From assembly GCA_024277135.1 (NCBI GenBank), contig JAJRVV010000119.1, forward strand, positions 1 through 42,103: DNA of 42,103 nt, in the 5' to 3' direction. The first letter of the stretch is position 1. Every line of letters starts with the position of its first letter. The notes under the pieces were generated by a model that had not been told where the DNA came from, made no database searches, and worked only from the letters and a program-made list of their open reading frames with translations. The stretch is from Chloroflexota bacterium (lineage in GTDB: Bacteria > Chloroflexota > Anaerolineae > Promineifilales > Promineifilaceae). Both the position numbers and the translations under genes were made by a program. Shown here in pieces: positions 1-7,548 of the stretch.

Positions 1-1323
1 CACAGAGGGCCAGCCTGACCAATACCGCTCGTCCACGTAAACGGCCGTATTCACTCCCCGCGCATTGACCGTTTGCGCCAGTTCCCGCGCCGCCTGCTCG
101 AACAGATAGCCGGTGTCCGGGTCGCGGGCATAAGCAACATAATCCCACACCGTCATGCCCAAACTGGCCAGCGCCAGCCCGACGACGAGTGTCTGCCGCC
201 AAGGCGCCGGTAGTTTGGGCCACTGCCATATCTGCGCCAACCCAATGGCGGGCAGTAGCAGCGCGGCCGGCAGAATGCCGACGGCGCGCAAAAAATGGGG
301 CGCGTCCTCGGCCAGAATCGTCGGCCCCAGCATGACGGCCGTCCACAGCAAGGTCAGCCCGGCCGCCGGCCGCCGCCAGTTTTTGAGGCACCAGACCACT
401 CCTACCAAAAACGGAACCAGCATGAACAGGTCGAACAACGGCCGTCCTGCCGGATTATGGCGCAAAATCGCGTCGCCGCGCCAGAAAAACAGCCCCAGCG
501 CCGCCCCGGTTTGCCGCGCCAGCGTCCCCCACAAATCGCCGCCGTTGACGGCCGGATTGAGAATGGACACCTGTCCGGCGCGCCCCAGCAGCGTTTCCAG
601 GGGCAGGGTGAGCAAGGGGGCCAGGGCGACGGCCGCGCCCACAAGAAAATACGTAAAACGTAAAACGAAATGAGTGAGGGGGAAGACCTTTCGTTTTTCG
701 TTTTTCGTTTTATGGACGAACCAAAGATAAACAGCCCCAGCTAACAGCAAAACCGGCGTAAACCGCACCGCCAGATAGGTGTAAAAGCTGAAGCCATACG
801 CCAGCCCGGCGGCTAGCCATAACCATCGTTTTTGCCGCTGGTAGGCCAGCGTTCCTAGCCAAAAGACGGCCGTCAACGCCGGCGCCAGCAAGATGGGGCG
901 CAGGCCGATGCGGCTGAGATGCACCGGCCATAATGTGATGGCCCACAGCCAGCCCGCTAACAGCCCCACCCGCCGGTCGAACCATTCGGCTGCCAGCCCA
1001 TAAACCAGCCAGGCAGTGACGCTGCCAGCGACGGCCGCGCCCAATCGCACCGCCAGCGTCGTGCGGCCAAACCAGCCGACAAAGAGAGATGTCAGGTAGA
1101 TGTAAGCGGGTTCACGGCCGTTGTTATTGGTGAAAAAGAGGGGGTGGCTGCCATTGAGGACGCCCAGCGCGTCCAGGCCATTGTGCGCTTCATCCCGGTA
1201 CAAACCGGGCGGCCACGCGCCCAGATGCCAGAAACGCAAAAAGACGGCCGTAACCAGCACAATCAACAATAAAGCCCACCCCCGCCGGGATGGGCCGCCT
1301 TTTTGCTCCTGATGGGTTTCCAT
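1..1323 (-). CDS. GT39/ArnT-like membrane glycosyltransferase, 3' end cut by window
   Basis: Open reading frame of 441 codons from an ATG at 1323 that runs off the left edge, so the C-terminus is missing. It has a short basic cytosolic N-terminus, a first membrane helix at about residues 16-32, then the YRDEAHNG motif (residues 42-49) whose Asp-Glu pair is the catalytic signature of polyprenyl-phosphate-sugar-dependent transferases (PMT/ArnT/GT39 type). Many further hydrophobic helices follow. By family knowledge it should transfer a sugar from a lipid carrier on the outer face of the membrane; the substrate is unknown. It diverges from the GT4 gene at 1392, so the 68-bp gap must hold both promoters. 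A heptamer repeat (651-713) is translated in frame as a Lys/Asn/Arg-rich loop between helices. Confidence 0.8.
   Translation of the reverse strand, partial: METHQEQKGGPSRRGWALLLIVLVTAVFLRFWHLGAWPPGLYRDEAHNGLDALGVLNGSHPLFFTNNNGREPAYIYLTSLFVGWFGRTTLAVRLGAAVAGSVTAWLVYGLAAEWFDRRVGLLAGWLWAITLWPVHLSRIGLRPILLAPALTAVFWLGTLAYQRQKRWLWLAAGLAYGFSFYTYLAVRFTPVLLLAGAVYLWFVHKTKNEKRKVFPLTHFVLRFTYFLVGAAVALAPLLTLPLETLLGRAGQVSILNPAVNGGDLWGTLARQTGAALGLFFWRGDAILRHNPAGRPLFDLFMLVPFLVGVVWCLKNWRRPAAGLTLLWTAVMLGPTILAEDAPHFLRAVGILPAALLLPAIGLAQIWQWPKLPAPWRQTLVVGLALASLGMTVWDYVAYARDPDTGYLFEQAARELAQTVNARGVNTAVYVDERYWSGWPSV
651..713. repeat. Heptamer inverted-repeat element inside the GT39 gene
   Basis: Two ACGTAAA heptamers plus ACGAAAT (651-671) face three exact TTCGTTT heptamers (690-710). 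The two arms are imperfect reverse complements around an 18-nt centre. It lies fully inside the glycosyltransferase frame and adds a charged loop (HKTKNEKRK followed by hydrophobic residues) without a stop. The arrangement looks like a small insertion of short tandem heptamers. Confidence 0.6.
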
Positions 1324-1391
1324 AGCCGCCTGCACAGTTGTCAAAGCGGGGCAAGTATAGCAAAATAGGCGGCCGGGGCAAAACCTGACTT

Positions 1392-2510
1392 ATGCGAATT
1401 TTAATGCTATCGAAAGCGTGCCTGGTAGGCGCGTACCAGACCAAACTTGAAGAAATCGCCCGTTGCGACGAGGTGGAGTTGATGACGATTGTGCCGCCCG
1501 TCTGGCTGGACCCGGCCGGCCCGGTGGAACTGGAGCGGGCGCATACGGATGGGTACCAACTGTTGGTTGATCCCATCCGCTTCAACGGCCAATTTCACTT
1601 TTACTACTTTCCCCGGCTGAAAAAACGGCTGGCGCAGTTCCAACCCGACATCGTTCATATTGATGAGGAGCCGTATAATTTGGCGACGTGGCTGGCGATG
1701 CGGCAGTCCCGCGCCGCCGGGGCCAAAACGCTCTTTTTTAGCTGGCAAAACCTGGAGCGGCGTTACCCGTTCCCCTTTAACCGTTTGGAGCGGCAGGTGT
1801 TGGCCGGGGTGGATTACGCCATCATGGGCAATCAGGACGCGGCGCGGGTGTGGCAAGCAAAAGGGTACGCCGGGCCGTATCGGGTCATCCCCCAGTTTGG
1901 CGTGAATCCGGCCATGTTTAAGCCGCCGGCCCGCCGGGAAGCGGGGCGCGGTTTTGTTTTTGGCTCGGCCAACCGGCGGCTGGTTCCCGAAAAGGGGGAT
2001 GATTTGCTGCTGTGGGCGGCGGCGGAACTGCCCGGCGTCTGGCGGATGTTGATTGCGGGAGATGGCCCGGCGCGGCCGTCTCTGGAGAAGCTGGCCCGCA
2101 AGTTGGGCATTGCCGGCCGGGTGGAGTTTGTGGGGCCGATTGCTTCTACGCAGATGCCCGCCTTTTTGCAGCAGTTGGATGCGCTGGTGTTGGCTTCGCG
2201 GAGGCTGCCCAATTGGCAGGAGCAGTTTGGCCGGGCGCTGGTGGAGGCGATGGCGTGTGAAACGGCCGTCATCGGCGCGGAAACGGGCGAAATCCCGCAT
2301 GTCATTGGCGACGCGGGGCTGACTTTCGCGGAGGATGATGCGGCGGCGCTGCGGGCGCATTTGCTCAACCTGATGCAGTCGCCGGAACGCCGGGACGAGT
2401 TGGGACGAAAAGGGCGGGCGCGGGTTTTGGCCCAATACACCCAGAACCAAATCGCGGCGCAGACGACGGCCGTTTATCGGGAGATGATGGACGGGTCAAA
2501 GAATTGTTAG
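1392..2510 (+). CDS. Glycosyltransferase family 4 (group 1)
   Basis: 372 residues, the usual size of a GT-B retaining glycosyltransferase. The N-terminal half has the acceptor domain; the C-terminal half has the nucleotide-sugar domain, with a GSANRRLVPEKG stretch near residue 192, IAGDGP near 220 and the family E-x7-E region (VEAMACETAVIGAETGEIPH, about 288-307). It probably adds a sugar from a nucleotide donor to a cell-surface glycan; the acceptor is unknown. The stop codon TAG (2508-2510) is supplied by the inserted cassette. Without the cassette the frame would end in TAA at the same codon, and the next gene (5069) would start 12 nt later, so the two genes were probably one transcription unit. 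Confidence 0.85.
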   Translation: MRILMLSKACLVGAYQTKLEEIARCDEVELMTIVPPVWLDPAGPVELERAHTDGYQLLVDPIRFNGQFHFYYFPRLKKRLAQFQPDIVHIDEEPYNLATWLAMRQSRAAGAKTLFFSWQNLERRYPFPFNRLERQVLAGVDYAIMGNQDAARVWQAKGYAGPYRVIPQFGVNPAMFKPPARREAGRGFVFGSANRRLVPEKGDDLLLWAAAELPGVWRMLIAGDGPARPSLEKLARKLGIAGRVEFVGPIASTQMPAFLQQLDALVLASRRLPNWQEQFGRALVEAMACETAVIGAETGEIPHVIGDAGLTFAEDDAAALRAHLLNLMQSPERRDELGRKGRARVLAQYTQNQIAAQTTAVYREMMDGSKNC

Positions 2511-2557
2511 CACGTTGAACAAGTAGTCGCCCTCAAGTCAATGATTTTCTTCTATAT

Positions 2558-2587
2558 TTGACAATAGCAATATCCTGATATAGGATA
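2558..2587 (+). promoter_or_regulatory. Promoter and operator-like palindrome of the methyltransferase gene
   Basis: TTGACA (2558-2563), a 17-bp spacer and TAGGAT (2581-2586) form a near-consensus sigma-70 promoter 31 bp before the methyltransferase start. A perfect inverted repeat TATCCT-GATAT-AGGATA (2571-2587) covers the -10 element, so a bound regulator would block transcription. The ribosome-binding site is GAGGAAA about 8 nt before the ATG at 2618. Confidence 0.6.
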
Positions 2588-2617
2588 ACAGAAACATTTG
2601 TTCTTGAGGAAATATAA

Positions 2618-3727
2618 ATGAAGAAAGTACAATTTGATCTTAAATCACCCGAAATATTGATAAATGGTAATGGGACTGCCCCCACTAGCACAGTTGGTCG
2701 TGGAAAGACTGTTGATGTTGGTGATGTCAGACAATTTGAGACAGAATGGCAAGACAATCTAGTTCATTTACAATTAGGCAACAGTCTTGATCACTACGAA
2801 AATTGGGAACGTCCTACTGTCATTGTTTCAGATGGTGCTTACGGCATTTTAGGTTTTGAGGGTGACACCTCCAATCATATCGACCTTCCAAATTGGTATA
2901 AACCCCATATTAAAGCTTGGAGCCAATATTCGACCCCACAAACAACCCTTTGGTTTTGGAATTCAGAAATTGGTTGGGCTTCAGTTCATCCAATTCTTGA
3001 GCAATACGGGTGGCGTTATGTTAATTGTAATATTTGGAATAAGGGAAAAGGACACATAGCCGGAAATGTCAATACTGCAAAAATCAGGCGATTTCCAGTC
3101 GTAACGGAAGTTTGCGTTCAATATGTTTTCGAGGCTCGCATTAATGGTCTCACATTAAAAGATTGGTTACGTCATGAGTGGAAAAGAACAGGTCTACCGT
3201 TTAATAAAGCAAACGAAGCCTGCGGCGTAAAAAATGCAGCCACTAGAAAATATCTTGATCGTGGTCACTTATGGTACTTTCCCCCACCTGAGATGTTTGA
3301 AAAGCTCGCTAAATATGCTAATGTTTATGGCGATCCTAAAGGTCGCCCTTACTTTTCGATAAATGGTATACAACAGATGACTAGAACGGAATGGGGACGG
3401 ATGCGCTCTAAATTCGATTGTCCTCATGGTTATACAAATGTTTGGGATAGAAATGCGCTTAGAGGAGAAGAGCGTATTAAAGCACCAAAAAAAGATTCGA
3501 AATCCGCGCATCTTAATCAAAAACCGCTTGACTTGATGAAACTTATCATAGAAGCATCAAGTGATTCTGGGGATGTTATCTGGGAACCATTTGGAGGGTT
3601 ATTCTCGGCATCTTTGGCCGCGAAAACAATTGGACGAAAAGCTTATGGAAGTGAAATCGATCCAGTCTATTTTAATCTCTCTTTGAAACGCTTTAAGCTG
3701 CCTTTTCAAGCACAATTATTTAGTTGA
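2618..3727 (+). CDS. Type II DNA methyltransferase (beta class, N4-cytosine or N6-adenine)
   Basis: 369 residues. The catalytic motif IV appears first as SDGAYG (residues 71-76, in place of the usual S/D-PP-Y/W). Motif X-like NQKPLDLMKLII follows near residue 302 and motif I, EPFGGLFSASLAA, near 323. This circular order is that of beta-class amino-methyltransferases, which methylate an exocyclic amino group using S-adenosylmethionine. The product should protect host DNA from the neighbouring endonuclease. Its 3' end overlaps the end of the convergent endonuclease gene by 8 bp. Base composition is AT-rich, unlike the flanking chromosome. Recognition sequence and named family were not determined. 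Confidence 0.85.
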   Translation: MKKVQFDLKSPEILINGNGTAPTSTVGRGKTVDVGDVRQFETEWQDNLVHLQLGNSLDHYENWERPTVIVSDGAYGILGFEGDTSNHIDLPNWYKPHIKAWSQYSTPQTTLWFWNSEIGWASVHPILEQYGWRYVNCNIWNKGKGHIAGNVNTAKIRRFPVVTEVCVQYVFEARINGLTLKDWLRHEWKRTGLPFNKANEACGVKNAATRKYLDRGHLWYFPPPEMFEKLAKYANVYGDPKGRPYFSINGIQQMTRTEWGRMRSKFDCPHGYTNVWDRNALRGEERIKAPKKDSKSAHLNQKPLDLMKLIIEASSDSGDVIWEPFGGLFSASLAAKTIGRKAYGSEIDPVYFNLSLKRFKLPFQAQLFS

Positions 3728-4610
3728 TGTCTAAATGTTGTTGTAGACCTTGCTTTATTTTTGCATCGTTGCGACTAGCTAAAAGTCTTCTCCAATCTGC
3801 AACAGACAATCCCATACAAAGAGTATCATAGACCCTACTCTTGAACATCTCTATTTCGTCATGAACGATTCGATCCATTTTTGCAAAGTTTGTATCAAGC
3901 CGATAACGGTACTTTTCCATTAACTCGCGAATTTGATCTTGATATTCCTGTGTTGGTTTATAAATCAATCCACCCACACCCCAATTTTCTACTACTTTTT
4001 TTGCTTCTTCAAACTCAGATGGAGTTCCCTGAAACTTATATCCATTGGTATTCGTCTGTTGCAGGTTCCTTGTACGAGCGGTTGTGTCCTCCGGTTCTAA
4101 AACTAAATAATCAGGTGGCTTATGATAATGATTATCCCGTGCCTGGGCTATCGATAGGCCAGAAACAACCACAATATCTATAATTTTAGGCTGACCATAG
4201 ATTAAAAACTCAGGCAACCAAGCTAGCATAACCACATATGTTTGATCAAGATTGAAATGGTTCTGACTATCTTTGAATCGGGCAGTTATTTCTGTTGCAA
4301 GAGGAAACCAAGCTTTGATTTCAAATCCTGGAGCAGGGATTATACTCCCTTCAAACAACGCATCAGGAAAACCTGGGTCTTGTCGCTTCCAAAAACCAAA
4401 TGGCTTAAATTCTTCAATTCCATTCAAAAATTCAACTGTATTAAATTCAATCAGATTTCCAACCAAAGGCGATAATTTCGAGATTATTTTGGCTAAATTT
4501 ACTGCCGCCTCTGTGCTATCAGGTTTTGATAAAGACAAATCATCAAAAACAAATCCTTTCAATTCTTTTAGATGATTGCTGGCAAGTTCTATTGCTTCCG
4601 ATGTTTTCAT
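3720..4610 (-). CDS. Putative Type II restriction endonuclease (PD-(D/E)xK)
   Basis: 296 residues with no family I can name with confidence. A PD-(D/E)xK nuclease core is visible: PD at residues 82-83 and EIK at 97-99, in the contexts DPGFPDALF and GFEIKAW. It starts 7 bp after the stop of a small XRE regulator and ends tail-to-tail with a DNA methyltransferase, the classic C-R-M gene set. The role as the DNA-cleaving partner is inferred from these motifs and the context. ATG at 4610 has only a weak Shine-Dalgarno sequence (GTAGATA), so translation may be coupled to the controller gene. AT-rich like the rest of the cassette. Confidence 0.75.
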   Translation of the reverse strand: MKTSEAIELASNHLKELKGFVFDDLSLSKPDSTEAAVNLAKIISKLSPLVGNLIEFNTVEFLNGIEEFKPFGFWKRQDPGFPDALFEGSIIPAPGFEIKAWFPLATEITARFKDSQNHFNLDQTYVVMLAWLPEFLIYGQPKIIDIVVVSGLSIAQARDNHYHKPPDYLVLEPEDTTARTRNLQQTNTNGYKFQGTPSEFEEAKKVVENWGVGGLIYKPTQEYQDQIRELMEKYRYRLDTNFAKMDRIVHDEIEMFKSRVYDTLCMGLSVADWRRLLASRNDAKIKQGLQQHLDIN

Positions 4611-4617
4611 TATCTAC

Positions 4618-4857
4618 TTATCCAACAGCATGGAAAATTTCCATAATAATTTTACTTGGATCAGCTTCCAAGACTTTAGCAATTTCAATAAATTCAAGCA
4701 CATCCAAACGACGTTCACCATTTTCATATTTTGAGACATAAGACTGAGGTCGATGTAAAAGGCCAGCTAATTCAGTTTGTGTCAATCTAATAGCTTGACG
4801 TCTTGCTATAAGCCAATCACATAGCAATCTGTATTCTTTTGTGTATACTGTTTTCAT
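4618..4857 (-). CDS. XRE-family controller (C) protein of the R-M system
   Basis: 79 residues from the ATG at 4857, chosen because GAGG lies 8 nt upstream; a longer frame reaching 4953 would run through the operator. The protein is almost wholly one XRE helix-turn-helix (LTQTELAGLLHRPQSYVSKY, about residues 25-44). Size, fold and position directly before the endonuclease match R-M controller proteins, which delay endonuclease expression until DNA is methylated. The 25-bp palindrome at 4895-4919 is the likely self-binding operator. Confidence 0.8.
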   Translation of the reverse strand: MKTVYTKEYRLLCDWLIARRQAIRLTQTELAGLLHRPQSYVSKYENGERRLDVLEFIEIAKVLEADPSKIIMEIFHAVG

Positions 4858-4885
4858 ATCAAACCTCAAATAGTATGGTTTAGAT

Positions 4886-4919
4886 GTTATAATCCTGTTT
4901 CGGGATAATCCCAAAACAG
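4886..4919 (-). promoter_or_regulatory. Controller gene promoter with 25-bp operator palindrome
   Basis: On the minus strand TTGGGA (4909-4914), a 17-bp spacer and TATAAC (4886-4891) form a sigma-70-like promoter. A near-perfect palindrome at 4895-4919 has outer arms CTGTTT/AAACAG and inner arms GGGAT/ATCCC around one central base, with a single symmetric mismatch. It overlaps the -35 element, fitting autoregulation by the controller protein. Confidence 0.65.
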
Positions 4920-4952
4920 AATATCGTGATGATGAGTTTAACCTGCGCCACA

Positions 4953-5058
4953 TGCTAACAAAGCTTGGAGCGGACGGGCGAGATCGGGGCTTTTTCGGGT
5001 ATTTGGTGAATCCGAAAGGAGTTTTTCAACCCGCCCACCGCTCAAGCAAACGTTAATT
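4953..5058 (+). other. attC-like recombination site
   Basis: About 106 bp with the layout of an integron attC. R'' is TGCTAAC (4953-4959). The left stem half has GCTTG (4963-4967), an unpaired extra G (4968), then AGCGG (4969-4973) and GGGCG (4976-4980). The right half has CGCCC (5032-5036), CCGCT (5038-5042) and CAAGC (5043-5047), then R' GTTAATT (5052-5058). The AAA/AAAC stretches between R and L boxes would stay unpaired as the central spacer. A terminal hairpin TTTCGG/CCGAAA (4993-4998/5012-5017) fills the variable region. The extra-helical base and unpaired spacer are the features integron integrases read. Confidence 0.7.
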
Positions 5059-5068
5059 GTGAATTATT

Positions 5069-6154
5069 ATGAGTGAGATGCTGCCGCCTGCTGATGGAAT
5101 TTCGCCGGACGCCGCTCCCCGCCGCTCGCTGCCGCGGCGGGTGATGCGGATGTTGGGGTTTGGTTTGATTGTGACGGCCGTGCTGCTGGGCTGGTATATG
5201 GCCGTGTTGTATGTTGGCTGGCAGAGTGGGCAAAACCTGTTGAATCAGCGGCGGGAAGCGGAACTGCAAAGCCAGGTGGCGCGACAAATGACCCTGGCGC
5301 AAGAGAACGTGAACGAAGGCAGTTACACGTTAGCCTTGCGCCGCCTGGAATGGGTGCTGGAACGCGCCCCCAATCACCTGGAAGCGTTGCAGTTGCAGGC
5401 GCAGGCGCAGGCCGTCTTGAACCAACGATTGACGCCGCAGCCAGCCGTCATCGGTGGCGCGCCGCCGCCGCCCACCCCCACGCCGCCGCCGCTGCCCACG
5501 CCTACGGCCGGCCCCATCGAAGACCCGGCGCGTGAGTTGCAGCGCATCCGCCGCCTAGCCGCCAACGAAACGTGGGAAGAAGCGGTGACGGCTTTGGTCA
5601 CGTTCCAACGGCAGTTTCCCAGCTATGAACGGCCGGACACCGACGCCTTGTTGTACGATGCTTATGTTGAATTAGGGCTGCAACTGCTGGAAGGCGACCG
5701 GGTGGAGGTGGGGCTTTTTTATTTGGAACAGGCGGCCGGATTAGGGAATTTGTCCCAGGAAGTACAGGATTATCAGGTTTGGGGCGAGTTGTATTTGCAA
5801 GGACTGGCTTTTTATGACGTGAATTGGGCGGCGGCCATCTTTTATTTCCGGGATTTGTGTCTGGCTGCGCCATTTTATCAATCGTCGTGCGACCGGCTGC
5901 GAGAAGCGCTGGCAGCGTATAGCGACCAGTTTGCCTTTGTCCAGGATTGGTGCCCGGCCCAAGAATTGTATGCGGAAGCGCTGACGCACGGTCGTACCCA
6001 ATCCCTCATTGAAAAAAGGAATGAAGCCCAGGAGATGTGTTTGCTGGCGACGCCGACGCCGCTGCCCACCGCCACCTTCACCGCGCCCATCACCGACACG
6101 CAAACCATCACCAATCCGCTGCGCTCGTTCGTGACGCCAACCCCGGATGGGTAA
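5069..6154 (+). CDS. Membrane-anchored TPR-like protein of unknown function
   Basis: 361 residues. A basic cytosolic N-terminus is followed by one membrane helix (about residues 28-50), then a helical region resembling tetratricopeptide repeats (YTLALRRLEWVLERAPNHLE near 90). A Pro/Thr-rich linker (about 130-150), a second helical domain and a Pro/Thr-rich tail follow. The Pro/Thr linkers suggest an extracytoplasmic location. No enzymatic motif was seen. No good ribosome-binding site precedes the ATG. The cassette inserted 16 bp upstream (attC end 5052) probably separated this gene from the GT4 gene and its promoter. Confidence 0.7.
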   Translation: MSEMLPPADGISPDAAPRRSLPRRVMRMLGFGLIVTAVLLGWYMAVLYVGWQSGQNLLNQRREAELQSQVARQMTLAQENVNEGSYTLALRRLEWVLERAPNHLEALQLQAQAQAVLNQRLTPQPAVIGGAPPPPTPTPPPLPTPTAGPIEDPARELQRIRRLAANETWEEAVTALVTFQRQFPSYERPDTDALLYDAYVELGLQLLEGDRVEVGLFYLEQAAGLGNLSQEVQDYQVWGELYLQGLAFYDVNWAAAIFYFRDLCLAAPFYQSSCDRLREALAAYSDQFAFVQDWCPAQELYAEALTHGRTQSLIEKRNEAQEMCLLATPTPLPTATFTAPITDTQTITNPLRSFVTPTPDG

Positions 6155-6192
6155 GTGTCGGCAGTTGGAGCTATCGTTTTACGCAAACTTTT

Positions 6193-7548
6193 ATGGCTGA
6201 ATTTGGAGAATCACTAAGCGGACGAGAACTGGAAGTGCTGCGTTGCGTGGCTTCCGGCGCCGCCAACAAAGAAATTGCGGCGGAGTTAAGCATCAGCCAG
6301 AACACGGTGAAGGTGCATTTGCGCAATGTGTTCACCAAGCTGGGCGTGGCCTCGCGCACCGAAGCCGCCACGGTGGCGCTGCAACGAGGATTGCTGACGA
6401 TTCCAGGGACGGCAACGGCCGTCGCCCCGCCTGCCGAGCCAGAACCAGAGCCTATGCCGGAGCCGGCCGTTGCCGAAACGCCGGCGCGCTCATTTTCCTG
6501 GCCCATGATTGGCCTAGGGGTGGCGAGTGTGGCGGCCGTCCTGCTGGCGGTGATTTTTAGCCTGCGGGCGGCCAACTCACAGGCCGATCCGGAACCAACC
6601 CCTGAACCCTTCAGCGACAGCCGCATTGGCGATACGCAATGGTTTGTCAGCCAGGCGCTGCCCGACGGCCGGGCCGGGATGGCGGCGGCCTCGGTGGGGT
6701 TGAATGTGTATCTGATCGGCGGCGAAACGGCGGGCGGGGTGATAGAGACCGTTTCTGTTTTTCACACATCGGATAAAAGCTGGACGACGGCGGCGGCCAA
6801 GCCGACGGCCGTGACCGATGTGTCAGCGGCGGTGTTGGGCGGTGAGATTTTTGTGCCGGGGGGGCGGGTGGGCGATGGGTCGGTGACGGCCGTGGTTGAA
6901 GCGTACAGTCCGGCCAACGACGCCTGGCGGCCGGCGGCTTCGCTGCCCCGGCCCATCGCTGGCGGCTTAACCTTGTCGGATGGCAGCTTTCTCTACCTGT
7001 TTGGCGGCTGGGATGGAGAGAATTATCTGGACACGGCATATGTGTATGATCCGGGCAGCGATGGTTGGCGGCCGTTAGCGACGCTGGCGCAGGCCCGCGC
7101 TTTTGCCGCCGGCGCCGCCATCGCCAATCAGTTGTATGTGGTGGGCGGTTTTGATGGGACAGCAGAACTGGCGCTGTGTGAATTTTTCGATACGGTGGCG
7201 GAATCCTGGTCAGATTGCCCGCCGCTGTTGACGGCGCGGGGGGGCGGCGGCGCGGCGGTGGTGCTGAACAAGTTGTATCTGTTTGGCGGCGGCCTGGCGG
7301 CCAACAGCGACATCACCTTCAGCGAGATTTATGATCCCAACACGGAAACATGGCAGGTGATTAACACGCCGGCGCGAGGCGAGACGACCGTGGCCGCCTG
7401 GCCCCATTTGGGCATAACCAACGTCGAAACCCGGATTTATCTGTTTGGGGGGGAGTACGACGGAAACTTTTTGCCGGACAATCTGGTGTACGCGCCTGTC
7501 GTGTACCAGACCTTCATCCCGGCCGCTTCATCAGGAACGGATAATTAA
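6193..7548 (+). CDS. LuxR-type HTH / transmembrane / Kelch fusion protein
   Basis: 451 residues from the ATG at 6193, the first Met before the conserved domain; a longer in-frame extension to 6037 would overlap the previous gene and lacks family sequence. Residues about 5-62 are a LuxR/GerE DNA-binding domain (SGRELEVLRCVASGAANKEI, then NTVKVHLRNVFTKLGV). An acidic Pro-rich linker leads to one membrane helix (about 105-125). The rest holds about six Kelch repeats with YLIGG, LYLFGG and LYVVGG strands, expected to form a beta-propeller outside the membrane. It could be a membrane-bound one-component regulator reading an external ligand; this is inference. The gene ends tail-to-tail with the EthD-like gene. 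Confidence 0.8.
   Translation: MAEFGESLSGRELEVLRCVASGAANKEIAAELSISQNTVKVHLRNVFTKLGVASRTEAATVALQRGLLTIPGTATAVAPPAEPEPEPMPEPAVAETPARSFSWPMIGLGVASVAAVLLAVIFSLRAANSQADPEPTPEPFSDSRIGDTQWFVSQALPDGRAGMAAASVGLNVYLIGGETAGGVIETVSVFHTSDKSWTTAAAKPTAVTDVSAAVLGGEIFVPGGRVGDGSVTAVVEAYSPANDAWRPAASLPRPIAGGLTLSDGSFLYLFGGWDGENYLDTAYVYDPGSDGWRPLATLAQARAFAAGAAIANQLYVVGGFDGTAELALCEFFDTVAESWSDCPPLLTARGGGGAAVVLNKLYLFGGGLAANSDITFSEIYDPNTETWQVINTPARGETTVAAWPHLGITNVETRIYLFGGEYDGNFLPDNLVYAPVVYQTFIPAASSGTDN

Larger units (their letters stand above)
2507..5052 (+). mobile_element. Integron-type gene cassette carrying a Type II R-M system
   Basis: This 2,546-bp block is clearly AT-richer than its flanks and has no copy of the ACGGCCGT octamer that is common around it. 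It begins TTAGCA after a G (2506) and ends at a G (5052) in an attC-like site. Joined as a circle, G5052 plus TTAGCA gives GTTAGCA, the exact reverse complement of TGCTAAC at 4953-4959: a perfect R'/R'' pair. In the present chromosomal state R' reads GTTAATT and matches only partly, which is what insertion at a secondary GTT site would give. Removing the block joins 2506 to 5053 and restores TGT TAA at the end of the GT4 gene. The calls of integrase-mediated insertion and of cassette limits are inference; no integrase is in the window. Confidence 0.7.

Noticed and set aside
3720-4610. Naming the endonuclease as an AvaI/BsoBI or XcyI/Cfr9I relative
   Set aside because: Only general similarity in layout came to mind; no signature could be confirmed without a search.
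2618-4857. Plasmid or phage fragment as the source of the R-M block
   Set aside because: No replication, integrase, transposase or phage gene and no IS ends; the borders fit a cassette instead.
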